Positions 1 to 11,390 of a DNA stretch of 64,000 nt are shown one piece after another. The position numbers were made by a program, and so were the translations under genes. Each line of letters begins with the position of its first letter. The stretch's first letter is position 1. The notes under the pieces are model-generated. The model saw nothing but the letters and a program-made list of their open reading frames with translations, was not told the origin of the DNA and made no database searches. Origin of the DNA: Voacanga thouarsii (lineage: Eukaryota > Streptophyta > Magnoliopsida > Gentianales > Apocynaceae); contig JANUWF010001190.1 in assembly GCA_026120185.1 (NCBI GenBank), positions 372,001 through 436,000 on the forward strand, read 5' to 3'.

Positions 1-1147
1 GTTTGAATCATTTATTGTTGAATCTTAATATGATGACATAAACGATGGCATTTTGGATCGGGACCAAAATGATGCTACCTAGTGTTCTACTTCCAATAAG
101 GAAATTGGTATTGTATTGGAGTTTAGCATGGATGTTGCTTCCAATGGAGTTTGGTTATAGTTTGCTTGCATTTTTTTTACTAAATATTGTTGTGTATTTG
201 ACTGTCTTTTTGGAATGAGTTGGCTGGAATGTATTATTTATTTGACTTGGCTGGAATGTATTATGTATTTGACTTGGGTGGAATGTACTCTACAATATAC
301 ATTTGAAAACATTATTGTATGTGGGACTATTTGACTAGGTTTTAAGGTTTTGATTACTGCTAATTTTTTTGTTCAGATACAACTTGTTTTTTATGTTCAT
401 TAGATAGAATGCATTTTTCTGCTTCCACATTCACCCTAGCTTTGTCTTGTGTTCATCAAGTTTGTTCATCAGATACAACCATGTTAGTTTCATTTGTTGA
501 TTCCTCGATGACTAAAATTTCCTTTTATGTCTTCCATTTCACAGTAAGGAATGCACCAGAACAAGGCTAAAGTAGTAAGGACTGGAGCTGCTAACATGGT
601 TGATGGCTAATAGATTGGATAAGACATCAGAGAATTGCATTTTTTCAGCCTCTATATCTTTTTGGGATCTATCTTTCCTAACAGGTAATTGTTTAATGCA
701 TGCTTTTCAAAATTGCTAATATGTTAAAAATAGCTAGAGGTACTTTCTAGTTAGGGGCACTTGCAGATTTCAAGGCTTTCTTACTGTTTGGTTTCACCTT
801 ATTACTTACTTTTTGTGCAGGATGTTGATGTGGGAAGATGGGTTCTGTAGAGGAAGAGTTGGGGAGTGTTTGGATGAAATTGATGGAGAGGATCCTATTA
901 GAAAATCTTTCAGGAAAATGTCCATTCAATTATATAATTATGGAGAAGGGTGGGTACTTGGTAGGTGCTTTTGTATTGGATTTTAATTTTGTCCTGCTCG
1001 CTCACTTCAAGGATATTTTGTGTGTTCATTTCAAGGATATTATTTCTCATGCTTATTCCTTTTTCCTTTTTGACCTTGTAAAGGCTTTGTGTGTAACTTT
1101 TTGTTTTCTACATTGTATTACTTAACATGAATTTTACTTACCCACAG
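1..1147. other. No supported gene; flank of importin-like pseudogene
   Basis: I see no recognisable coding exon here. A 95-codon open frame on the + strand (838-1125) matches no family I know and turns hydrophobic and low in complexity after its first 45 codons. Since the importin-like exons that follow lack the N-terminal part of that family, this stretch may hold its decayed first introns, but nothing in the sequence proves it. Confidence 0.4.
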
Positions 1148-2261
1148 TTCTTCTAAAGCAATTCATTGAGAAACATTAGTATGCACGCGAGTATCCTGGT
1201 GTTCAAAGGGATGAAAAGGTCTTCTGCTCTCTCTATCTCTCTTTCTGTCTTGTCCTTCCTTTCTAACTAGTATTTATCATATTTCAAAAATGTGCTTCCC
1301 ATGATCATATATCTCAAACGTCATCATAAACTATGACTTTCCTTTTTTTTTTATGTGCTTTTCCCCTAATAATAGCTTTTTGTTTTCTTTTATTAAAAAC
1401 ATGCTATTTGTAAAGTAAAAGTTTACCATTTCTATGTAGATGTTCCTGATCTAAGTTGTGTTACCAAGCTACCATATGTGAACTCCTTTTGTTTGTAGTT
1501 GATGATCCTCATAGCAAAATATGCGCTGCAGTTCGTATGACAGTGGCATTAGTTGCTTAGTATGACTGGCCTATGCATTGGTTGACCTTTTACCAATTCT
1601 TCTAAAGATATGGATGCTGGTACCTCCTTGAGAATACTTATGCTGATTCTAGTCATCACAAGATGATCTAGACCTTCCAAGTTGTGCTTGGAGGACATGT
1701 ATAAATAATTATAACATTGTTGTACTTTGCAGTGCATGGAGATTTAAGATGCTTGGCTTTGCTTTTTGCTAACTTGACTGATATAACAGTGCCAAAAGCT
1801 CTACCCATTTTGTTCCCTTGCTTGCATTAAATTGTATCATCTCCGCAGGTTAGTTTTGTTTCAGGACCTTGTACTTCTGTCATGCCTTTTTGGGCATTCT
1901 GACAAAATCATATGGAATGGTTAGTTTTCTATTTCAGATTTGAGGAACTGGATATGATCAAACTAGATATAGGAGTCTTTCGATGATGCTAGCCATACAT
2001 TTATCTCTTGAGTAAACGAACCTCCACTTCTCTAATTCATTCTTATAACACTAAAATTCTTAGTATTGTGGACAATAGAAAACAACTTACTTTAAGGTTC
2101 AGGAGAACATTTAACGGAATAATTGGTACCTTTTGCATATTGTGCAGATATTTTATATGCCTCTATTTCTGCAGGTCTGTGACAACTCTTTACATATAAA
2201 GGCTCTTTCTATAGTTTATGCTTGTATTTCTGTGCTTGAGGTTATAAGGGGCATATATAAG
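1148..2261 (+). pseudogene. Importin-9-like karyopherin-beta pseudogene fragment
   Basis: Importin-9 is a HEAT-repeat nuclear import receptor of about 1,000 residues. Four ordered exon remnants match its N-terminal third. Exon a (1148-1218) reads LLKQFIEKH and then a stop where the family has Trp, consistent with TGG to TAG. Exon b (from 1499) reads DDPHSKICAAVRMTVALVA, then a stop and YDWP; the following LLPILLK segment is in another frame. Exon c (1733-1848) reads HGDLRCLALL, then TVPKALPILFPCL, a stop and IVSSPQ. Exon d (2175-2261) reads KALSIVYACISVLEVIRGIYK-like sequence. Most borders still have AG and GT signals, so this is a decayed genomic copy rather than a retrocopy. The first exon and everything after exon d (the cargo-binding two thirds) are not visible. 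Family assignment is from recognised residues; loss of function follows from several stops and a frameshift. Confidence 0.75.
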
Positions 2262-2303
2262 GTACTTGCTCTATACTTTATGCCTCTATGTCTCCTTGAA
2301 ATG

Positions 2304-2304
<1 letters not shown>

Positions 2305-2351
<47 letters not shown>
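2305..2351. repeat. (AC)n microsatellite
   Basis: About 23 uninterrupted AC dinucleotides. The open frame running through it is a by-product of the repeat. Confidence 0.95.
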
Positions 2352-2353
<2 letters not shown>

Positions 2354-2658
2354 TCCTTACAATTTTACCTCTATGTCTTCTTTCTCTATTGCTTGCTAAC
2401 CATTACAAGAAATTGATGTCAGGCTGAAATAAGATGAAATGAGTAAGATGATTTGCACATACTGTCCCCTTGCATTGGAAACAGCAAACACAGATACAGA
2501 TGCTGAGACTAAAACTACAATTTTGTAGTCCATTTGAAATCTGAAGTGTCCAAGACAGCATATCCTGTAGGGCCTTCATTTTTTGCTGATAGATGAACTC
2601 TTGTGGGTTTATGCAAATGCATGCTGAAGCAAATCTTATGAGGGCCAAATTTCTGCGG

Positions 2659-2990
2659 TTTGGGATATTTCTGTTTTTCTACAATTCTATTTTGTAGCCA
2701 GTTCAATTTCCTTTGGGATATTGCAAATGTACCTAATACTAGTTGGAATAATTTTTTTGCAGTTTGGAAAATTGAGGAATAATTTTGCGAAAAATTGAGG
2801 AATAATTCTGCAATTTTTTTGTTCAATTTATGCAGTTTGGGATATTTTTGTTTTTCTGTAGTTCTGTTTTGTAGCCAATTCAATTTCCTTTGGGATATTG
2901 CAAATGTACCTAATACTAGCTGGAATAATTTTTCTGCAATTTGGAAAATTGAGGAATAATTCTGCAGTTTTTTTCTTCTCACCAAGGAAA
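2659..2990. repeat. Tandem duplication, 177-bp period
   Basis: The block starting at 2659 (tttgggatatttctg) recurs at 2836 (tttgggatatttttg), and the internal word gccagttcaatttcc (2697) recurs as gccaattcaatttcc (2874). The offset is 177 bp both times. The copies differ by scattered substitutions, so this is an old two-copy tandem duplication. A minus-strand open frame of 183 codons crosses both copies and therefore shows an internal peptide repeat. I do not regard it as a gene. Confidence 0.85.
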
Positions 2991-3049
2991 TGATACTGTG
3001 GATGCCTAAATTCACTTCAAAAACTAAAAGAATATGAGTTGAGTTCAAA

Positions 3050-3620
3050 TGACACCATTTCAACACACATCCATGTTCCCTCTATCCCTGCCAGAATACC
3101 ATTTCAACACACATTTCAACACACATCATCCCACTAGTAGAACACCATTTCAACACACACATTTACACACATCCAAATGTGTTTGCTACATTTCTCAATC
3201 AAATAAATTGCACAACACCATGTATGAAGCTCTTTCTGCCCAACACACAAATACCTCAACCATCTAAGATAAGCTTCATACATGGTTTCACCAAAATTAG
3301 CTAAACTACAGCAAAAACTGCTAAATTAGCCACCATTAACCATGTTTCCTCTACCCCTGCCAAAACACCATTTCAACAACCCTTTTTCAACACATATTCT
3401 CCCACTGGCAAAACACCATTTCAACACACATCCAAATGTGTTTGCTACATTTCTCAATCAAATAAACTACACAACAACACCATGTATGAAGAGTTGTCCA
3501 ACACACAAATACCATTAACAAAAAAACAGCTCTCTCTGTCCAACACACAACAATAAACTGCACAACAATAAACTACACTCTGTCCAACACACAAATACCA
3601 TTAAGGGCAAAGGAAAAATA
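3050..3620. repeat. CAACACACA-rich repeat with 259-bp direct duplication
   Basis: The words accatttcaacacaca and ccaacacacaaataccat recur many times. A longer block beginning tccaaatgtgtttgctac occurs at 3172 and again at 3431, giving a 259-bp period. There is no coding evidence on either strand. Confidence 0.75.
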
Positions 3621-3802
3621 CCATTCATCAATTATCAATTTTTCATAGAAACCAATAACAATCTCTACTACCCAACACACAAGGATTCTGCGAAATTTCA
3701 AAAAAAACTTATTCATAAATTATCAAGAGTTGTCCCCTTACAAATATAGTACAATAATGGAACATCCTAAATGATATTCAGCTTTGTACAACTGTGACCT
3801 AA

Positions 3803-4087
3803 TCATCCCTTTTTCAACCATCTAGAAGGCGGTTGTAGGGGTAGAGGCGGATCAAAGCGTGACGAAGATGCCCAATTAGAATCACTTTGGTTTGCTGTGC
3901 TGCTAGAAGCTTCTTTGTGTGCCTTTTTATAGGACAACCATGCATGCTCAGCTTCTTCAAGCGACGCAAAAGATTTAAAAAGATTTCCTTTATAGCCATT
4001 AGTAGCTTTATGGCAGTCTGCCCAATCTCCAAATATACCATGTTGTTTCCCTTCAAAAACGACATAGAACTTTTTTGGAGGAATGTC
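3803..4087 (-). CDS. Exon encoding RNase H1 N-terminal/viroplasmin-like domain
   Basis: On the minus strand an acceptor (ctttgaaacag) precedes codons for DIPPKKFYVVFEGKQHGIF, followed by GDWADCHKATNGYKGNLFKSF and ASLEEAEHAW. This is the small RNA/DNA-hybrid-binding fold found at the N terminus of eukaryotic RNase H1 and in caulimovirus viroplasmin (Cauli_VI family). The hallmark aromatic and glycine positions are present: YVVFEG, the G before IF, W in GDWADC, YKG and the final aromatic W. A Ser/Thr/Pro-rich tail of about 35 residues ends at a stop at 3803. No catalytic RNase H domain follows within the exon. The domain alone does not make this viral, because it is common in plant nuclear genes. 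A hypothetical exon at 4798-4979 on the same strand may belong to the same gene. Start codon and upstream exons are not established. Confidence 0.6.
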   Translation of the reverse strand, partial: DIPPKKFYVVFEGKQHGIFGDWADCHKATNGYKGNLFKSFASLEEAEHAWLSYKKAHKEASSSTANQSDSNWASSSRFDPPLPLQPPSRWLKKG

Positions 4088-4797
4088 CTGTTTCAAAGAT
4101 AAAAAAAAAGGAAAGATCATTACATGTTATAAGTTTCTAAAAACGGCATAGAACTTTTAGTATCATTCTTTTCCTCTTTAACACAACAATATAACCTCTG
4201 AAGATTTCTGAAATTTTGTGAGCAGTTTTCATTAAACAATATTCTACATACCAAGTCAAAAGAATGTTGAACACAACCTCAAATGTAAATCTCATGAGCC
4301 AATGAGACCCATTTGCATAATGTAAGCTTCAGTGACTCAACAAGTACTGCCCATAAACCAATAATGCATTGTTGAACCCAAATGTTAATTCAGTTTACAA
4401 GTATTGCCCTTAAACCAATAATGCATTGTTTAGTAACAAAATGTAGGCAAACTGTAGCTAAGTGAAAAAAGGCAGTTACTAGTACAACTAGCATTAGGAA
4501 GGAAGACTATATTAAGGGCAAAGGCTGAAAAATTACAGATAATTGCAAGTATTATCGAATACCTAAAGCATTCGATCTATACAAATCAATAAAAAAACAT
4601 GCTAGAGTAGGACATCGTACCTTAAGTCTCCTAATTTTCAGCTTCAAGGTTATTACAACTAGAGTAGGACATCGCTAGGAAACTTGAATGATGGAAAGAT
4701 CCTTTCTTTTTCCTAATGGAAACAGAAAATTGAAGTTAGTGTCATAGTTCTAAGGGAGGAAAAAATCATGTTAATTGAGGTCTTACTAGGATCATTC

Positions 4798-4979
4798 TTA
4801 TAATTGTTTGACCTCAGCTGTGTATAACCTTTTGGTAGAGTTCATCACAAATATCCATTTATAACACTGCTTGGAAATCTTGCCAAATATTGTATGGAGA
4901 GGATTTCCAGTCTCTTTGCGCAACCATATACCATCAGTTATTACATATTCATAGTTCTCTCTGTCATGCCTGTTCAACA
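4798..4979 (-). CDS. Hypothetical exon upstream of the RNase H1-like exon
   Basis: I do not recognise this product. A minus-strand frame follows a good acceptor (tttgttgaacag) and reads HDRENYEYVITDGIWLRKE and further to a stop at 4798, about 60 residues with balanced composition and no low complexity. It lies 0.7 kb 5' of the RNase H1-like exon on the same strand, with suitable polarity to be an earlier exon of that gene. If so, a donor before the stop would be needed, and I cannot place one with confidence. Confidence 0.25.
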
Positions 4980-6700
4980 AAGTATAACCATAGACAAGAA
5001 ACAAATGGATTAGTATATTCATTGTGAAAACTAATGTGGGATTAATACTTGCTTAATGCCCTCAAGTGTAATTGTGCAACTATAAGAACGTAGCTCAAGC
5101 CACATAGTTTATTTTAAACACTAGGAATCATGCTATTGGTAATATGCAACTTGGATATGTCAAACAGTCTATGTAATTTTGTAAAGAACTGATATTTCAT
5201 GTCAAGGAGGTGCTTATATTTTGTCATAGATGATTCCCTCGGGATCAGGAGTAATCAGTTGTATTAGGCTAATATTTCACATATATTTAATTACATGAAC
5301 TATGAGAGCATGTGGACAAAAGACAACTTAATAGGCAGAAATTCTGATTAACAAAAGATAACTCCCTGCCAGAAATTTTGATTAACAAAAGACAACTTAA
5401 TAGGCAGGACTAAATTATCTTTCTATAATAGCACAATCAATCTCAAAACATGTTTCCTATCATAGCTCATAACATGCCCACAAATTACACATGTATCCAA
5501 ATGGCCTAAATACTTTTGGAAGAAAAGTTAAGCATTATAAAACTAACAAAATGAATTTCCTTGAACTAATCAGATGGGAGATGATTGCACATTTCTTTTT
5601 AACATACATATAATGCAGATAAAGCTTTTTTTTTTTTTTTTACATATTTGAACGACTTTTCATCCCCAGCCAGTAACTTTTAATTCATTCTACAAAACTA
5701 TCAATATGTACACTTTGAATGAATTAGAAGCAGAGTTAAAAAGGAATACAAAAATACTCACCAATTCCAAGATTGGTACCAGTGTTGATCTTCTCCAGCA
5801 CCAGAACTACACAATCCGATGAACCCACCAACCTCCACCTCCCGAAAAAATGATCTAGTGCTTCTTCTTCCTGTCTAGTACAAGACTACTCCAAGTTCAA
5901 GGCTTTCTTTGAACACACTGGGCTAGAGAGAAAGTGATGATGTTTCAGAAGTAGAGAATCTTGATGATTTAGTTCTATATAGAGGTGATAATGAGGCTAT
6001 GAACTTCAAAAGTGAAGAAAATCATGCTGCCTTAGAAGGGGCTGTTCTTGATTTCATATAAGCATAAGTAATTGAAGTTGAGAATCCCATCATTACTAGA
6101 CAAGCAGGTGGAATTAAAGAACCTATGACTAGAAACAATTGGTTGAAGAAACTACTAGTGATAGATTTGGTCGACATTGCCAATGGCTAGAAACGAAGCC
6201 ACATTGTCGATCGGTAGGAAAGATAGGAGGTCCAATGGTGAGTGAGAGAGGGAGAGACGGTGACCAGATCTGTCACTGTATTAAGGTTGACATTGGGGCC
6301 GTGATACAGCAACAAAAAGGAAGGTTGGAGTCTGACCAGATCTATTTGTGGAATGGAAGAGGACGGTAGTTCCAGTCGACGGCGGCAGTCCGACAGGGAC
6401 AGAGAGAATGAGTGAGTGAAAGAAGAAAAAGAGTGCGGGGTGTGTGGAATCTAGTGAATTGCGGAATTGAATCTTGTGAATTGCAGAATTTGGCGGACAA
6501 ACTCAAAATTTCAGACAATGAAATTCCATAGCCGTTAACCATGGTTTGGGTTAATGTGTGAATGAAAAAAAAAAAAAAGAAAGAAAAAGCTAGCATTTCT
6601 GAATAAAATAATGCCCATTGATAGGTGTCATTCTTGGGTGGACCCAGTCCACAGGTGGGGCCGTGAACGGGGTCCATGTAAGAATTTCCCCTTGTCAAAT
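4980..6700. other. Intergenic/upstream stretch, no gene supported
   Basis: No exon could be assigned. The segment around 5790-5900 is less AT-rich and resembles 5' leader or first-exon sequence for the minus-strand transcript downstream, but I find no clear start codon with a following donor. Minus-strand frames near 6342-6698 run through homopolymer (an A/T tract at 6563-6583) and are not credible. Confidence 0.35.
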
Positions 6701-6763
6701 AGTCTATCCATTTTTAAGTAAGCGTAAATTCTATATACTTACATAAACCATCACAATAAAAAA
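6701..6763. repeat. Stowaway-like MITE-related repeat, copy 1
   Basis: The string tatccatttttaagtaagc, followed by cttacataaaccatcacaat, closely matches 60727-60788, which has ctccatccatttttaaataa. The CTCC-TCC-like beginning and the AAGTG/AAGCG continuation resemble terminal sequence of Tc1/mariner-type Stowaway MITEs. I could not find the opposite terminal inverted repeat, so element borders are not defined. Confidence 0.4.
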
Positions 6764-9000
6764 TAGGATGTAAATAATACAAGATCATTAATTTTACAAT
6801 ATTATAGGTTACGATTTAAAGTTAATTTTAATAATAATTCATAAGCAAGAAATTCAGAAGAACGATTACATTTGGATATTGTATGTCATTAATTTTGAAA
6901 TTCACTTACCATTTATTATATTAGGTTGATGCCCGTGTGTTGCAAGGAGTGACTCTTGAGATTAGGACCCTTGAAATTACCCAAAAGTAATGATCCTTGA
7001 AATTTAACTTGAATTATCTAGAATCAATGAATCTATAAATGGCTTTTCATCTACATGACCCTTGAGATTTAATTAGGAAAATAATAGATAAATACATGCA
7101 CCAATTAATAGATTTTGAAATAGGATTCTCTCATATCTATACAGCTTCTGTTGAATTCAACTTATTGTGTCAGCATAGGACTCTACCAGTTGTTACTGCA
7201 GGAGCATTCCACAACTACTATTATATATATATATATATATATTTGAATATCTCTCTAGCATTTTTTTATTATTATATACAAATTCGTTAACTCAGAAGGT
7301 TTAAAAATATATTCTTACTTTAGAAAAAAAGTAAATAATAACTTAAATAATGTCAATCACTGTATAAAATAATACACTAAATATGAGGAATCGAAAACGA
7401 AATAAAAAATTTGTGTTTTTTCTTCATTATTAAAATAGCAACATTAAATTTATATTAAAACTCCTTTCTCATTCCTTTCGTTCCCACAATATAGTATATC
7501 CAACTAATTTCCTTTCTTCTATCAAACATGTTCTTAGGAATAATAAAGAAAAATTTTAAACTTTAAATATTTAAATTTCAGTATTAAAATTCAAATATTA
7601 TCAAACAAGTCATAAGAAAAATAAAGAAAAAACTTTAGATTTCAAACATTTAAACTTTACTTTTAAAATTTTAACATTATCAAATAGGTAGAGAAATTTT
7701 TAAACGTTAAATATAAATATATTAGTGTTGAAACTTTGACATTATAAAAATGAAAACCTTACATATTAAATATTTAAACTTTAGTGTTGAAATTTTAATA
7801 TTATCAAACATGTTGTGGTAAGTATATATTTTTATGGTAAACCTGATTACATGTTAATAAGTTACCTCCTCTTCGAAAAGAAAAAGAAAAAAAATAATAA
7901 TTATAGTGGATGGTGGGGGAAAAATTAGTGAAAAATAGCAGTAACAATCCTATCCATCATCATTGTTTTGGTGAGTAAATTAATCACATGAGTAATGTCC
8001 CTTCGATCACTCTTTCTATGAGTTTAGTAAGTGAAAAAAATAAAAAAAATTTCACTTTCTTTGGAAAATTAAATAGAGTGTCCCTTCAAGCACTCTCACT
8101 ATGAATTATTTTTACTGTGAGTTTAGTGAGTGTCCCTCTGAGTACTCTTACTATAAATTATTATTAGAATTGCATAAATGAGGAATTTTAACGAGCTCAA
8201 TGCTTCCAAAAAGGCCTTCATAGGTTGGCTATTCTGGGTTTGTTAGATTGGACAGTAAGTTAGATTAATGACTCGTTTGATAAATTTTAAATATAAAATA
8301 TTTAAGTATTAAATTTTAAAAATTGAAGTGTGAAGACTGAATTTTGAAATTTGTAGTATGAATCTTGAAGTTTGAATTAATTATAATTAATTTTTACATT
8401 ATATTTTGTTAGAATTTAGATTAAATATAAAAGAATATTGATAATTAAATGAGTATGTAATATATTTAAATTTCAAACTTGAATAATTTTCGATTCGCTT
8501 AAAATTTATAATAGAATTTCAATACGTTTTAATTGATAATAAACATATATTATATAAAGTACTTAATTAATTTAATACTCAATGTGATCTGTTATCAAAT
8601 ACACTTAATTAATTAATTTTATTTTTTTTTATCCTTTGGTTGTCTTACTTCTGATAAAAGGCCTTAGACTAGAATATTCTTTTTCTCCTCAACATTTTCG
8701 AGATTCTCCTTTTTGTTATATTGCTTGATGTGGTTAGCGACCAAATATTATAAAAGATTAAATTTGTCAATTAATTAGGTTGCATTATCGTTATGAGATT
8801 AGAATGAAGACAATGTTTCGTCTATGACATCTTAGCCATCAAAGATAAAATTACAAGGAAATAATATAATTTTTTTTTGTTTATAAGTTTTAAATGATCA
8901 AAACAAGGACAAAGTCAAGATATTAAAGTTTAAAGAGCAAGTTTAAAGTTTAAAGAGCCAAGATATTTATTTATGGCTATAAATGAATGTGTGTGTATAT
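6764..9000. other. AT-rich gene-free region
   Basis: Over 2 kb of strongly AT-rich DNA. Between about 7540 and 7800 a phrase such as aaactttaaatatttaaa recurs in slightly altered form every 60-80 bp (for example 7558, 7610, 7700, 7760), suggesting a degenerate tandem repeat. Around 8000-8150 the phrase ccttcgatcactctttctatgagtttagtaag recurs twice more in diverged form. No exon, RNA gene or intact mobile element was found. Confidence 0.5.
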
Positions 9001-9004
9001 ATGT

Positions 9005-9266
9005 AAATCATTTACTAAAAAATAAAATTAACAGTTTATAAACTTATAAAGTTATACAAATGTACAAAATAATTTATTATATTGAATAATATGATTTTGT
9101 AGTAAATTTAATATAATTATGTTTTATTATAACATTAATATTAGAAAAAAGTACAAAAGAATGTTGAGAATAGCTTAAATATATATATATAAAAAAAAGA
9201 ATAGAACCAAGCGGTTAAGTATTAGACTCCGCAGATGGGAGGGGTAAGGTTTGATTCACGTTGGGC
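9005..9266 (+). repeat. AT-rich repeat with tRNA-like box, copy 1
   Basis: The segment shares its order of words with 44795-45080: acaaaataatttattatatt, then gaataatatg, ttgtagtaaatt, gtacaaaagaatgtt, and finally a tRNA-like block (caagcggttaag, gggaggggtaaggtttgattc). That last block resembles RNA polymerase III A-box and B-box signals of tRNA-derived SINEs. Here, however, it sits at the 3' end of the shared segment rather than at the start, so I do not call it a standard SINE. Confidence 0.6.
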
Positions 9267-10020
9267 TTATTGTTCTTGTTTCGTGTGACTTGGTGCTTAT
9301 TGTTCTTGTTTTGTGTGACTTAGTTTATTGTTTTTGAATTATCTGTAGAGAATATTTTGTATGGTTTGCTTTATTGTTCTTGAATTATCCACACAACATT
9401 GTTCTTGAATTATATCCACACAATATTGTTCTTGAATTATCCGTAGAGAATGTTTTGAGTGGATTAGTTTGTTGTTCTTGAATTATTCGTAGAGAATGTT
9501 CTTGAATTATTCACGTTAGGCTTATTGTTCTTGAATTATCCGTAGAGAATATTTTTTGGGGATTGATTTATAGTTATTGAATTATCCAAGTTGGGCTTAT
9601 TTTTCTTGAATTATCCGTAAAGAAGGCCATTATTTGCAGAAAATATTTTGTGTAGCTTGGTTTACTATTCTTGAATTATCCACGCAACGTTGTTCTTGAA
9701 TTATTCGTAAAGAATATTCTTGAATTACCTACTCTGGGCTTATTGTTCTTGAATTATCTGTAAAGAATGTTTTGTGTGGATTGATTTATTATTCTTGAAT
9801 TATCCGTAGGGAATGTTTTTGAATTATCCACGATGGGCTTATTGTTCTTGCATTATACGTAAAGAAGACCATAATTTGGTATGGCTTGGTCCACGAGGAG
9901 GGCTGTGATAATCCGTGAAAGAAGGCCACAATTCGGTGTGGCTTGATTTATTATTCTTGAATTATCTGTAGAGAAAGCCACAATTCGGTGGGACTTAATC
10001 CACAAGGAGGGTTGTGGTCT
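9267..10020. repeat. Degenerate minisatellite, unit about 40-60 bp
   Basis: The phrase tgttcttgaattatccgtag followed by agaatgttttgtgtgg recurs more than twelve times with substitutions and length variation (ccgtag, ccgtaa, ccacac, ctgtag). Secondary motifs such as gggcttattgttcttg and the block around 9880-10010 (ccacaattcggtgtggctt) are also repeated. It directly follows the tRNA-like repeat, so it may be that repeat's expanded tail. No gene is present. Confidence 0.8.
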
Positions 10021-10578
10021 ACAGAGTTACTAATCTTAAGCACTATTAATTTAAGCAATATCACTCAAATAAATCAAACATTTATGATGAAAATGTTAAC
10101 ATATTTGGACAGAATCCAAAGGGAAAAAGCATAAGGAAGGTGTTAAATGAATAAAAAAGACTAAAATCAGAAGTATATCCATCTGTTTTTTGTCTCTGTT
10201 ATGTAATAGAACCTTTTAGCTTATCATTTAATAATTTCCATAGTTATTAGGTTGAAGATATGTACAATGCACCGAAACATTATGTTGGATATGCGATAAG
10301 CATAGTAGATCTGATTGTGTGCTAAGTATATTGGGCGTCTATATAAATATGGTTAGGCAACCATTCAGTGTTTTGCAACGATGGTTTACCATCAGAAGCC
10401 CACGTATGATGTACAATGTCATGAAAATGTTAACATATTTGGACAGAATCTATAGGGAAAAAGTATAAGGATGGTGCTAAATGAATAAAAAAGACCAAAA
10501 TCAGAAGCATATCCATTTGTTTTGTATCTCTATTATGTAATAGAATCTTTTTGCTTATCATTTTCTAATTTTCATAGA

Positions 10579-10836
10579 CTAAGCTGAAATATGTACAACG
10601 CACTGAAATATTGTGTTGGATATGCTATAAGCTGAAGCTTTGATATTTATTGTAAGAAGTAATGTGCATAAAACTCTCTCATGGTCACAAATTGCCTTTT
10701 TCTCTGACCTTCTATTCATTGCATAAGGAATGTTCAAATGGTAGCCATCTTTACCGTATGGAAATAGCAAAGGGTATTGCATAGCCATATGTGAGGGGTG
10801 TATGTAACTGATTCTTTGCAATTTTCCTATCCTCAT
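10579..10836 (-). pseudogene. Helitron Rep/helicase N-terminal domain relic, copy 1
   Basis: The 85-codon minus-strand frame includes HPSHMAMQYPLLFPYGKDGY, the hallmark of the Helitron-like N-terminal domain (usual form HPSYMPLQYPLLFPYGEDGY). The rest of the roughly 1,400-residue Rep-helicase is not contiguous with it. There is no HUH nuclease motif in this piece. A second diverged copy lies about 630 bp to the right. Confidence 0.8.
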
Positions 10837-11214
10837 TTCAATTATAATGTCTCGGTTTCTTGTCGTTTGGTTGATGTCTCAAACATTCAAAGTTGCGATA
10901 TTTGCTGTCATGGGAGGCTGAAACAAGACTCTACCAGAGTTGGCTAGGTTGTTTGGTGATGGTATAGTTATATTGTCAGGTAAATATTTGACACAAGTAT
11001 CGCCTATTTGAATATTAATATTTGTTTTATTATTTGATTTTGTTGAAATATTAGTGTTGATTGTATTCACACGGTAGAAACATCTCACCCATATTGACAT
11101 CTGAAATTGAACTGTAATTTCTAGTAATTTTCAGCATATCCATCTGTTTTATATCTCTGTTATGTAATAGAACCTTTTGGCTTATCATTTTCTAATTTTC
11201 ATAGTTACAACGCT

Positions 11215-11390
11215 AATGTGCATAAAACTCTCTCATGGTCACAAATTACCTTTTTTCCGTGACCTTCAGTTTTCGTTGCATAAGGGATGTTCAATTGGTA
11301 GCCATCTTCACCATATGGAAATAGCAAAGGGTATTGCATAGCCATATATGAGGGGTGTATGTGACTGATTCTTTGCAATTTTCCTGTCGT
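11215..11390 (-). pseudogene. Helitron N-terminal domain relic, copy 2
   Basis: This is the same coding block as 10579-10836 (gtattgcatagccatatatg, aggggtgtatgtgactgatt) with its own substitutions, such as ccttttttccgtgaccttc. It has no long frame. The duplication predates further decay, since the two copies carry independent changes. Confidence 0.75.

Noticed and set aside
2403..3066. A 183-codon minus-strand frame with an internal peptide repeat
   Set aside because: It simply crosses a 177-bp tandem duplication of AT-rich DNA; no family resemblance.
3803..4087. Endogenous pararetrovirus, suggested by the viroplasmin-like domain
   Set aside because: No coat, movement or reverse-transcriptase sequence is nearby, and this domain is widespread in ordinary eukaryotic RNase H1-type genes.
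9205..9262. A tRNA gene
   Set aside because: Only A-box- and B-box-like words are present; no acceptor stem or cloverleaf can be formed with confidence.
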